DNA of 64,000 bases, from the NCBI GenBank assembly GCA_014621425.1, contig JAANBB010000165.1, positions 1-64,000 of the forward strand, in the 5' to 3' direction. The notes under the pieces were generated by a model that saw only the letters and a program-made list of their open reading frames with translations, was not told the origin of the DNA and did not search any database. Both the position numbers and the translations under genes were made by a program. The DNA comes from Cylindrodendrum hubeiense (lineage: Eukaryota; Ascomycota; Sordariomycetes; Hypocreales; Nectriaceae). Of this stretch, positions 43,952 to 53,277 are shown piece after piece; the first letter of the stretch is position 1, and each line of letters opens with the position of its first letter.

Positions 43952-46790
43952 ATGGCTGAGGCGGTCGGACTGGCATCGAGTGCCGTCGCAATTCTCGAAA
44001 TCTCGACCAGGGTCGCCAAGCTCTGCCTAGACTACTCTGCCGCCGTCAGCAATGCGAGAGAGGATATTACTCGCCTCCACAACCAGGTGGATGGCTTAAG
44101 TAGAACGCTTCAAGAAGCAAGGCGCGTTATTGAAGGTCCCAATGGGAAATCGCTCACGGCATCACAAAACCTGCTCGACTCGCTCGATAGCTGTGTCTCC
44201 GAACTTGCCCAGCTGGAGAAGCGGCTGGATCTCGGCAAGAGAGGAAGCGCGATGCGTCGATTTGGACTTCGCTCTCTGAAGTGGCCCTTTGAAATAAAAG
44301 AGGTTACCGATATCATCTCCAGATTGGAGCGATATGAGCGAACCATCCACCTAGGGCTGCAGGTCGACCAGACGTAAGGTACCACGACGCATTAGTACTG
44401 CCATCACTGACAACGTGTAGCACGATTCTTCTCGACATCAGACAGCAGATGGAAAGCGTCTCTATCCAGCCAGTAATTAGTTCTGGAACAAACATCAAGC
44501 CTTGCTTTATCGTTCCGTTTGAACAGGACTCTCACTTTGTTGATCGGCCCGACATGATGGGATGGATCAAGGAGCAATATAAAGGCCCCAACAGCCGCAT
44601 GGCTCTTGTAGGAATGGGAGGTTTTGGGTAAGACTAATGGCGAAACTGATAGGCGCATTTGTACTAACAGAACAAAGTAAATCGCAGGTTGCTATTCAAT
44701 TTGCCCACCACATTCGCTCTACATCACCAGAGACAAGTGTTTTCTGGGTGCACGCCAGTTCTAAGCCGAGGCTCCAAGAAGCGTATCGGATAATTGCAGA
44801 AAGACTACAGCTTCCTGGACGAAACAATCCCCAGGTCGATGAGTTGGCATTAGTTCGCGACTGGCTACAGAGAGATGAAGTTGGTCCGTGGTTGATGATC
44901 GTTGATAATGCCGACGATGTCAATCTGTTCTATCCTGGCATTCGCGCTGGGGTTTCCGATATATCTCGCGGCGCAAGCGATTCAAGTTCCCGTGTAGTGA
45001 GCGAGCGACAACCGCTTGCAGCCTTTTTACCCAAAGGGAAAAATGGAACCATTCTCGTCACATCACGCAGCTTAGACGTCGCCGAGAGATTAACGGGCAG
45101 TCATGATGCGATCTACAACATTTCCACCATGGATAACACTCAATCTCTACAGTTATTCCGAAATAAGCTACGAGAAGATTTCGACGATGGCACCGCTGCG
45201 GACCTTCTCTGCGCCCTCAATTACATCCCAATAGCGATTACCCAAGCAGCCTCTTACATCAACCGTCGCGCACCTCGCGTGACAGTAAGATCATATTTAG
45301 ATGATTTTCGAAAAAGTGAGAAGAAGAAAGGGAGCCTCCTCAATAGTGATGCTGGAGATCTTCGACGCGACGAGAGCGTGTCGAATTCTGTCGTCACGAC
45401 TTGGCAAGTGACCTTTGAACAGATACGCCGCGAAAAGCCATCGGCGGCAGATCTTCTCTCATTTATGAGTTTTTTCAACCCCCAAGGCATCCCCGAATTC
45501 ATGACTCGCAAATATACTGGGATTTCCACGAATACGAACGGAAGTGACGATGACGATGACGATGAATTCGACGAGGACCTAGATGTCCTCCGTGGCTATT
45601 CGCTCGTATCTGTGACGGCTGCGACGGATACATTTGAGATGCATCCTTTGGTTCAATTTTGCACACAGTCATGGCTATCATCAGTCGGTGATATCCAACT
45701 GTGGCGCAAAGGGTATTTTGATGCCATGGCTAATGGCTTTCCATCTGGAGAATTTGAGACCTGGCCAGATTGTCAGCTGCTGCTCCCTCACATCGAATCG
45801 ATAGTGGAGGGCGACCTGCCAGATAAGGACGTGACCGAGTGGGCAGATTTGGTGCTGCGCGTTGCGATTTATATGCTCGATGCCGGATATCATCAAACAG
45901 CCGAGAACCTGAGCAGAAAGGCCTCAAAGGCGAGAGAAGACATCCTAGGACCCGAGCATGAGGACACCTTGGACAGCATGGTCATACTTGCCAAAGCATT
46001 GTGGGAACAAGGGAAATTAAATGAGACAGAAGAAATCGAGCTGAAAGTCGTGGAAGCATATAAGAAAGTGCTTGGAGAAGAACATCAACGAACATTAACT
46101 AGTATGTCCAACTTAGCGGCAACTTACCAAAACCAGGGCCGATTGGAGGAGTCAGAAGAATTGGAGTTCAAAACCATTCAAATACGTAAAGTAACCCTAG
46201 GGGACGACCATCCTGATACGCTGGCGAGCAAAAATAGCCTGGCAGCAGTGTATCTTCTCGAGGGAAAGTTGAAGGAGGCAGAAGAGCTACAATTGCAGGT
46301 AATGGAAGCGAATAAACTTTCCCTAGGAGAGGACCATCCTCGCAGGCTGAATCAAATGACTCACTTGGCATTATCATATTGGACACAAGGACGATTGGAA
46401 GAAGCAGAAGATATGCAGCGGTACCTTGTCGGAAAAATCACGAATGTCATGGGAGCTGAGCATCCTGAAACGCTGAAAGCAGTCAATAACCTAGCTCTCA
46501 CGTTATGGAAGCAAGGGCACTGGGACAAATCCGAGGAGATGCAAAGACAAGTTCTGGAAGCGAAAAGGAGAACACTAGGAGATGATCATCCTCAAACCTT
46601 GGTATCCTTTCGCTGCCTGGCCATTGTCTGCCATCAAATGGGTCGAAACTCAGATGCGCTGGCCTTGATACGGTGTGCCGTGGCCGGATACAAGCGTAGT
46701 TATGGCATAACACACCCAGACACTAAATGGGCGATGGAATTCATGGATCAACTTGAGCAGTCTGAGGCCAATGGCGGGCGAATTCAGTGA
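43952..46790 (+). CDS. NLR-like STAND receptor: N-terminal helical domain, NB-ARC, TPR
   Basis: Fungal NOD-like receptor architecture; such proteins act in non-self recognition, incompatibility and innate immunity. Exons 43952-44373, 44421-44627 and 44678-46790 give 913 residues. Residues 1-140 are helical with the MAEAVGLASSAVAILEIS start typical of fungal STAND N-terminal domains (SesA-like, inferred). NB-ARC: P-loop GMGGFGKS (~205-212), Walker B WLMIVDNADD (~282), VTSRSLDVAERL sensor, YIPIAITQAASYI (GLPL-like), MHPLVQF (MHD-like, ~530). An acidic SDDDDDDEFDED stretch lies between. The C-terminus has six full 42-residue TPR (kinesin-light-chain type, LG-x-DHP-x-TL) plus a half, ~615-905. 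The intron after codon GG of Gly210 splits the P-loop. Third codon positions favour A/T far more than neighbouring genes. No transmembrane or protease domain is seen. Confidence 0.88.
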
Positions 46791-48150
46791 TACTGGAGAT
46801 AAGTCTTAGAGTAGATACTCTCATCTCATCTTTTAGATTATGCCACTGAGAATTGGAATAACTAAGTGTTTTAACCTCGATTAAGAGCGGCTGTATATTC
46901 CTCTACCCTGTTCATAATCAATTCGAGCAGTTTCGTGCAATTCGCTGGCCGGGAGTCCACGGCTGTATCATGGGCCAGACTAATCGCTGAGCACGAGACC
47001 GCAGACACCAGATCTGGCCGGGGCGTTGAACCAGGAGTAGATAAGCTTAACTTCTACAACTTCTTTCAGGAGGGGACTATCATTCGGGGTTGGTGTGGGA
47101 CTATAGCCTTGAAGGAACTTAGTTGGGTTACTTATGTTTCCTGACCGGATCGATAAACAGTTCATCTCGAACATCCAAAAGATCCCCAAATCGCTGTCTT
47201 GGGTTGAGACCCATCGTATTATATCTTCGAGGAACCATTGGTAGGGTGAGTTGTCTCTTTAATTGAGGCTGATATAGATGTTTAGAGGTCTGTGATAGGT
47301 TGTCTGGAGGGGGTTGTAACGACGAGGGCAGACGTGTAGTAGCGAACTGACAGGAATATGTACCTAGAAGTCTCGAATATGGCATATATGCACTTTCATA
47401 GGCTGATTGATTCGTTGAAGTGGGATATCTTAGATTCACGATTGATTTGGTACAGTTGAAGGAGAGGAACATAATTCACGACCTGGACGAGCCATACCAA
47501 TCACTTCACTGAAGGATCCAAGGTGTTCTGAGAGTGTTGATAGCTGTTGAATCACTAAAATAATATAAATTGAGGGATAGGGACATGTGATCAAGTCTGA
47601 CTATTACCGGGGTATATTATATGACTGGCAATGGCAGGGAAAAGGCATGATCTGACAAATGAGAGTCCCAGATCGTACTATCATAACAGCCAAACTCTCC
47701 GGTTAACCCACCCTCTGATGTATGTGAAAGGAGTAGATCATTACGCAATAATACTGAAACAAGATGGAAGGAGTAAAACTGATGGCGCTATTTTGGTTAG
47801 TGAGGCACCATCTTTTGAATGTGGACATCAATACCCGTTCGCTGCTAATTACGGGGCTACCTACAGTGGTGTAACTTAGTGGATTGACACAGACCTGTGG
47901 ATATAGGATACAACCATGAACGGAAATAGGGACGGAATGACGGAGATAATTATGGGGTGCCGGTCGAGAGATACATTTCCTCGGATTTTAGAGGAAGTTA
48001 TCAATGACCTGCATGAACTATAGATGTATCTTATTTAGTATAAGTATCATTACAATCTGCTAATATTAGAAAAGAAAGTACTTGTGCATCAATATCTTTC
48101 TTATTACTCCTGCAACAGCCTCATAATTCATTATTTCTCAATCACACAGT
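46791..48150. other. AT-rich intergenic region
   Basis: 1.36 kb, visibly more AT-rich than the housekeeping flanks, with TATATTATATG and ATAATATAAATTG runs. An 82-codon ATG frame at 47631-47879 is the only one with mildly protein-like content, and it has no recognisable domain. Degenerated sequence is possible but I cannot show it. Confidence 0.4.
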
Positions 48151-48972
48151 ATGACCAAAGTGTGGCTTGTCACCGGCTCCTCGCGAGGCCTCGGCCTCGC
48201 TCTGGTCGAGTCCATTCTCGCCTCCGGGGACTCAGTTATCGCAACCGCTCGAAGGGCGGAATCGCTGAAGCACCTTGTCGAGAAATACTCCTCTGATCGA
48301 GTCCTGGCCGTCCCTCTGGATGTTACAAACAACGAGCAAGTCCTCGAGGCCGTGGCTGCAGGCGTCAAGGCCTTCGGCCGCATCGACGTGGTGGTCAACA
48401 ACGCAGGATACGCAGACTTTGCCTCGGTTGAAGACATGAGCCTGCAGTCATTCCGCGCGCAAATGGAGACGGACTTTTTCGGAGTTGTACAGGTTAGCAA
48501 AGCTGTCCTTCCTGTCATGCGCGAACAGGGCTCCGGACACATCATCCAAATCTCTTCAATCGGTGGGCGAACTGCGACGCCTGGCTTTTCAGCGTACCAA
48601 AGCGCCAAATGGGCCATTGGCGGCTTCTCCACATCTCTTTCCCAAGAGGTCGCTCCTTTGGGCATCAAAGTGACGGTTCTGGAGCCTGGCGGCATGGAGA
48701 CAGACTGGGCAGGCTCCTCGCTGGGCACGAGTCCCATCAGCGAGCCCTACCAACAGACGGTGGGGACATTCATGGAGTTGATTAAGCAATCGAAGCCGAA
48801 CTGGTCTTCTGCCGCTACCATTGCAAACATTGTGGTACAAGTTGCCAAGGTTGACGACCCACCGCTACGCCTTCTGGCTGGACCCGATACCTTGGAATGG
48901 GCAAAGGTGGTGGCTGGGGTATTGGCTGCGTCGGACGAAAAGTGGAAAGACTTGACGATGGGTTCTAAATAA
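48151..48972 (+). CDS. Short-chain dehydrogenase/reductase (classical SDR)
   Basis: NAD(P)-dependent oxidoreductase of unknown substrate. Single exon, 273 residues. Rossmann motif TGSSRGLG (~8-15), cofactor region ATARRAESL (the Arg residues favour NADP), DVTNNEQV, NNAGYADF, catalytic Ser in ISSIGGRTA, catalytic YQSAK (Tyr ~150, Lys ~154), then VLEPGGMETDWAG. Size and order are those of classical SDRs, and no extra domain is present. The start ATG follows ACACAGT directly. It sits in the accessory stretch between the NLR-like gene and an SMP-30-like gene; a shared pathway is speculative. Confidence 0.88.
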   Translation: MTKVWLVTGSSRGLGLALVESILASGDSVIATARRAESLKHLVEKYSSDRVLAVPLDVTNNEQVLEAVAAGVKAFGRIDVVVNNAGYADFASVEDMSLQSFRAQMETDFFGVVQVSKAVLPVMREQGSGHIIQISSIGGRTATPGFSAYQSAKWAIGGFSTSLSQEVAPLGIKVTVLEPGGMETDWAGSSLGTSPISEPYQQTVGTFMELIKQSKPNWSSAATIANIVVQVAKVDDPPLRLLAGPDTLEWAKVVAGVLAASDEKWKDLTMGSK

Positions 48973-49690
48973 TATGGGTGGCTTAAGCTGTGGTATATAT
49001 AGAGAGTTTACCCCATATGTTGTTGGATGAGGGTGGATGTATATAACAATAGCACACATAGATCAACAAAGATCTTGAAGCCCTTATTTGGGTCATTACC
49101 AACAGCACTCGTTTGCAAATATGTCAAAGGACCGGCAAGTGAATCAGGGATAGACATCCCGGGCATGTATCCAAGCAATACACGATACTCAAATTGGGTC
49201 TAGGCTCCCCTGATTCATATAGAACGGTTCGGGGTCGGGCTTGTTCTCAATAGTCCAAATAAAATCATCTCGCATATACAGTTGGTGGTTGAAATGCCTG
49301 GGATCCTTCGCTTCTCATCCACGACTTTCAATCAGTGTCGCATTGTTTGATGTGTCGACAAACCTTCCTTGGGCTCTAGCTCTTTTCCACCATGTTGAAT
49401 TCCCGACAGGAAAAGGTTGTACAGTAGGAGTTTTCTCTTTCACACTAACCTAAAATACTACTGCAACTAAGTTTATCCCAGCCCGTCTCCCCAATCGCAG
49501 GGCTGCTAGACGGTATTCATACCTACGTCATGAGGGGTCGGTACCATCACGAGACACGCTTACCTGGATTTCACGAATGATAAATATAGCCGTGTCCCAT
49601 CACGAAAGAGGGGATGAGAGAGGGGAAGCTTAAAGCTACATCCTCAAATTGATCCCCTGTAGAAACACCAGAGACAAAATAAGATTGACA
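48973..49690. other. Intergenic region, SDR / small two-exon gene
   Basis: 718 bases, AT-rich, no supported ORF. The last part (GTAGAAACACCAGAGACAAAATAAGATTGACAATG) looks like a leader for the small gene. Confidence 0.4.
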
Positions 49691-49983
49691 ATGCCCTCCT
49701 CAGCCGAGAAAGCAAGAGCGAAGCTCGACGCGGTCCTCAACCACCCCGACAGGAATAATAGTTCCGGTATAGCTGTTTGAATAACAAATTAATTTGAGTT
49801 GTTTTCTGATCTTTGCAAGGGTTATCGAACCGCATTGCTGCCACGCGATACCCATCAGGCGGCAGCGAGTATACCAACGTCGTCACCCGTCGGCCAAGTC
49901 AAAGCAGTCAAAGTTCCAATGGGGCCAATGGAGGCCGCTTCAGAACGATGATCAAGGATATGTTATCTCGACCGGCTTACTGA
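49691..49983 (+). CDS. Small hypothetical protein, two exons, ~79 residues
   Basis: A short gene visible only when spliced: exons 49691-49766 and 49820-49983, intron 49767-49819 (GTATAG to GCAAG, 53 nt). The product starts MPSSAEKARAKLDAVLNHPD and continues SNRIAATRYPSGGSEYTNVV, then a Ser/Arg/Gln/Asn-rich part and ends MIKDMLSRPAY. It is basic, hydrophilic and without signal peptide or membrane segment. The in-frame join across a normal-size intron, a sensible start and protein-like wording in both exons support it. I do not recognise a family and cannot exclude chance. Confidence 0.5.
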
Positions 49984-50659
49984 TAAGCGTGGTTTTGTTT
50001 GGATCTGTGGCATTTCCTTCTCGACGAAATAAATTGGCAAACCTAAGTCGATGATCCCTGCAGTCTGTGTGATAAATAGTATACTGAGAAGAAAATAACG
50101 GAGTTAAAGATTGTATCAGAAAGACTCAATGTTAGTAAATTGGATTCATAACACAATAAGTTCTGAAGATGCCATCGTTGGTGTAAAATGTGATCCTTCT
50201 ACGTTACCTCGGGTCGATCATCCACGTTCCGCCACGGAGGTCCACGGCTTTTGGCCTTACCAATCGGCCCCGCTCCGCAATATGCCCCACCCACACCCCG
50301 GACCTTGGAAACCTCCACAATACCGGCTGCGAAGCCGGATGCCGTGCGTTGGGGTTGGACTCATAATAATCCGGTAAGGTGGCTGCGAAGGATTGTGAAA
50401 TCTCCTCCACAATGTGGACTTGGTCAAATTGGTGGCTTTGTTGGCGGTCACAACTCCGCAACGTTCTCCGCATGTAAATGGGAACAGTGTCGGAGAGTAT
50501 TCGCTGAAATATCTCCGTCTCGAGTATATAAGTTGAACAAACTGTGACACCCTTCCCACAATATCAACACAGAGTATTCAAGGATCTTTCTCACTTTATC
50601 TCACTCATTAATTCACCGAACTCAAAAATCACTCCGACACCCATCCCATCAAACCAACA
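49984..50659 (+). promoter_or_regulatory. Upstream region of SMP-30-like gene
   Basis: 676 bases. A TATATAAG element at 50525-50532 precedes the ATG (50660) by about 130 bases, a usual TATA distance allowing for a leader. The leader CAATATCAACACAGAG...AACCAACAATGG is A/C-rich. No ORF is supported. Confidence 0.5.
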
Positions 50660-51583
50660 ATGGCATCCGTCAAAACCATCTTCCAACTCTCCTCTCAGCC
50701 CACCTGGTTCGAGAACATCTCCATCCGATCCAACGGCGCTGTCTTGGCAACCCGTCTCGACGTTCCAGAGGTCTGGGCCATCGACCCGGCAACGTCCACT
50801 GGCTCATCCCTTATTCGGCTGCCCCTTGCCGAGGATGATCCAACCAACGCCCTCACTGGTATCTGTGAACTCAGTCCAGATATCTTCGCCATTGGCGCAG
50901 GCGTCTACGACATGGCTGGAGGGACCGGACCGAAGCCCGGAAGCTTCAGTGTCTGGCTCGCGGACCTTACTGGGGACAAGCCTCGTGTGTCCAAGGTCGC
51001 TGACACGCCTGAGATTGTCATGATCAATGGGATGGCGACGTGGGACGAACAAACTGCACTCGTCACAGACTGCCTCAGTGGAAAGATCTACAAGCTCGAT
51101 ATCTCTTCAGGCTCTTATTCCATTGCTCTCGAAGACGAGACTATGACCACACCACCCAATGCCCCATTCCCTATCTGCATCAATGGCATCAAGGTCCATC
51201 GCACGCCCGCGCAGGCCTACGTATACTACACAACCACGACGCGCCAGTCCGTGTACCGCCTACCAGTTACATCGGCGCTGGAGTCCGCTGGCCCGGCCGA
51301 GACACTCGCATCAGGGCTGCTTCCGGATGACCTTGCGGTGGCACAGGACGGAACGGTGTACGTGTGCACCAACACCACAAACACGGTAGTGCGTATCCCC
51401 CCAGGCGGTGGAGAGGCTGTGACGATTGCAGGGGGTGAGTCGGAGATGGCAGTTGCGGGCTCGACATCGTGCGTGTTTGGTGAGGGAGAGAAGGTGCTGT
51501 ATGTCGCGACGGCGGGAGGCATTATGGCGCCTGTGGATGGCAAGTCGGAGCCGGCCAAGATCGTCGAAGTCAGGCTGGGTTGA
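50660..51583 (+). CDS. SMP-30/gluconolactonase-like beta-propeller protein
   Basis: Six-bladed propeller of the SMP-30/gluconolactonase/LRE-like family; members include lactonases, and fungal ones are frequent in secondary-metabolite and sugar-acid loci. Single exon, 307 residues. Repeated blade motifs: ENISIRSNGAVLATRLD (~18-34), VWAIDPAT, ELSPDIFAIGAG, MATWDEQTALVTDCLSGKIY, INGIKVHRTPAQAYVYYTT, DDLAVAQDGTVYVCTNTTN, VRIPPGGGEAVTIAGG and EKVLYVATAGGIM. No N-terminal signal peptide is convincing. Metal ligands cannot be assigned confidently: the family's Glu near the N-terminus, the Asn and the Asp appear to be present (E in WFENIS, N in INGIK, D in PDDLAVA). The TATA-bearing promoter suggests regulated expression. 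Confidence 0.8.
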   Translation: MASVKTIFQLSSQPTWFENISIRSNGAVLATRLDVPEVWAIDPATSTGSSLIRLPLAEDDPTNALTGICELSPDIFAIGAGVYDMAGGTGPKPGSFSVWLADLTGDKPRVSKVADTPEIVMINGMATWDEQTALVTDCLSGKIYKLDISSGSYSIALEDETMTTPPNAPFPICINGIKVHRTPAQAYVYYTTTTRQSVYRLPVTSALESAGPAETLASGLLPDDLAVAQDGTVYVCTNTTNTVVRIPPGGGEAVTIAGGESEMAVAGSTSCVFGEGEKVLYVATAGGIMAPVDGKSEPAKIVEVRLG

Positions 51584-51768
51584 GGGGCGAAAGGTGAGGA
51601 TAGATAATCTGTGGATATCATTGTGCACCCAAGGTAGTTAGCCATAATTGAGGCCCGTCTATCGTTTCATGCCCATTCGGCAGTTGCCCTAACGCCAGGT
51701 TTTCCCAATCCATAAATCGACAAAGCCCATCATCATCCCTGTGAAGCCATGGAAGCCTCGTCACGCGC

Positions 51769-52944
51769 TCACCACCGCCCACGTCGTCCTCGGCCTCCGC
51801 CAAAACCTCCGCGACCACCACCACCACCACCGCCACCTCCTCCGGCCATGCTCTGATCATATCCTCCAAATCCGCCCTGGTTCCCGCCAAAGCCACCGCC
51901 AAAGTTGCCTCCCTGGTGACCGCCCTGGCCGCCTTGGCCGCCCTGGCCACTGCCACCGGCATTTTGCATGCCCGCAAACATGGCGTTCATCTGGCTGGGA
52001 TCCATCTGGCCGGGGTCCATGCCCGAAGCCATCATCTGCTGCATCATGGCCTGCATCTCCGGAGCCATTCCATCCATACCGGCCATGCCACCTTGCGCGG
52101 CTTGTGCGCCACCGCCTCCTCCCATGCCCATACCACCCATCATCATCATGTTATTAAAGTCGTCCATCATCTTCTTATTGTTATTAGCGAAGACGTCGGC
52201 ACCAAATTCGCCGCGGACGGTCTCTTGCTTTGAAGCGTAGAGGGCCCATGTAAATTCGTCGAAGCCGTAGTTGAAGTAGTCACTGATGTCGGTACCGGGC
52301 TTTCGCCACGGCTTCTCATTTTCGGGGAGGTCTGCACCGGGTATTAGTAATGCTCCCGCGCATTTCGAACAAAGGTAGACTGACCTTCGTCAATGTTGAC
52401 CTGAGTAATGGGCTTGCCTGAACCAGCGTGGATCGGGTTCGCGTTAATATCAATGGTGGACTTGGAGGCGGCGGCCGAGGTCTTGTCGGCGCTGGGCGTA
52501 GCGACATTGAGGGTGCTCGATTGCCTTGACTCGTCCTCCTTCTTAACGGGCGCTGACTTTATTGTGACATCTGTTGAGGCTGATCTCTGTGGGATATTGC
52601 GAATATCGCTATACTTGGTTTGGCTATTGTGAAAACAAAGGTTAGCGTTCTGTTCGGGTTGTCGGCCTTGTCGCAAAGTGGTTCACGTACGGTGGAGGGG
52701 CTGGTTTGCTCCCATCTTTGCGCTCGGTGATGATGTCGATGTCCTGGTTATGTGTGAGTCAAGAGAAGCCCTTCTGCCAAAACGACGCGCAACGCACCGA
52801 GTCATCATCATCCTCGTCCATGGCAGCACCCTCATCTTCCTCCTCGCCTTCCTCCAGGTCGTCGAACTTGGGCTTCTTTTCCTCGGTAGTCTCAACCTTA
52901 GGCTCCTCGGGCACGTAAAGATCGTCGTCCTCGTCGATATCCAT
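51769..52944 (-). CDS. fip1: Pre-mRNA polyadenylation factor FIP1
   Basis: Subunit of the cleavage and polyadenylation factor, tethering poly(A) polymerase to the 3'-processing machinery in the nucleus. Exons 52944-52798, 52743-52691, 52623-52385 and 52331-51769 give 333 residues. Order: acidic N-terminus ([11 protein letters not shown]...), [11 protein letters not shown], low-complexity Ser/Thr/Lys linker, then the diagnostic Fip1 motif [20 protein letters not shown] with TWALYASKQ (~173-200). The C-terminus is striking: Met-rich ([26 protein letters not shown]) then Gly/Arg-rich, ending GRGRRGRW. Introns are 53-67 nt with GTGCGT, GTACGT and GTCAGT donors. Assignment rests on the Fip1 motif and is firm. 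Divergent from NUP49. Confidence 0.92.
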
Positions 52945-53277
52945 GGCTGCGATGCTGACAATTACCAAACTCTCGTGGTCGGGTAAATGTGCACAATTGC
53001 TGGTGTTTGAACTAGGAATCTGGAACGACGTCAAGCTCCGAAAGCTCCAAGGTGCAGCAGCAACAAGCAGCTCTTCGGCGCCGAGGTTTCTCCGCGCGCA
53101 GCCACAGTGCCCATGACCGGCGCTTACCGAGCCTCACCTGGCGCTCACCGCGGTCTCGGTAACTGGCCCAAGCGCAAATCTGGGACGTTCTGCCTTAGCT
53201 TCTGGCGCAGCCTCGCGAAAAGTCGGCTCTCAATACAAGTCGCAAACACTCGCTCAAGTTTTATTTGGGGTCTGGTC
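52945..53277. promoter_or_regulatory. Divergent upstream region FIP1 / NUP49
   Basis: 333 bases containing both promoters and leaders. No TATA element is obvious. The sequence GGTTTCTCCGCGCGCAGCC is GC-rich. Confidence 0.5.

Noticed and set aside
46791..48150. Possible RIP-degraded transposon
   Set aside because: The region is AT-rich, but I find no terminal repeats, reverse transcriptase or transposase remnants by eye.
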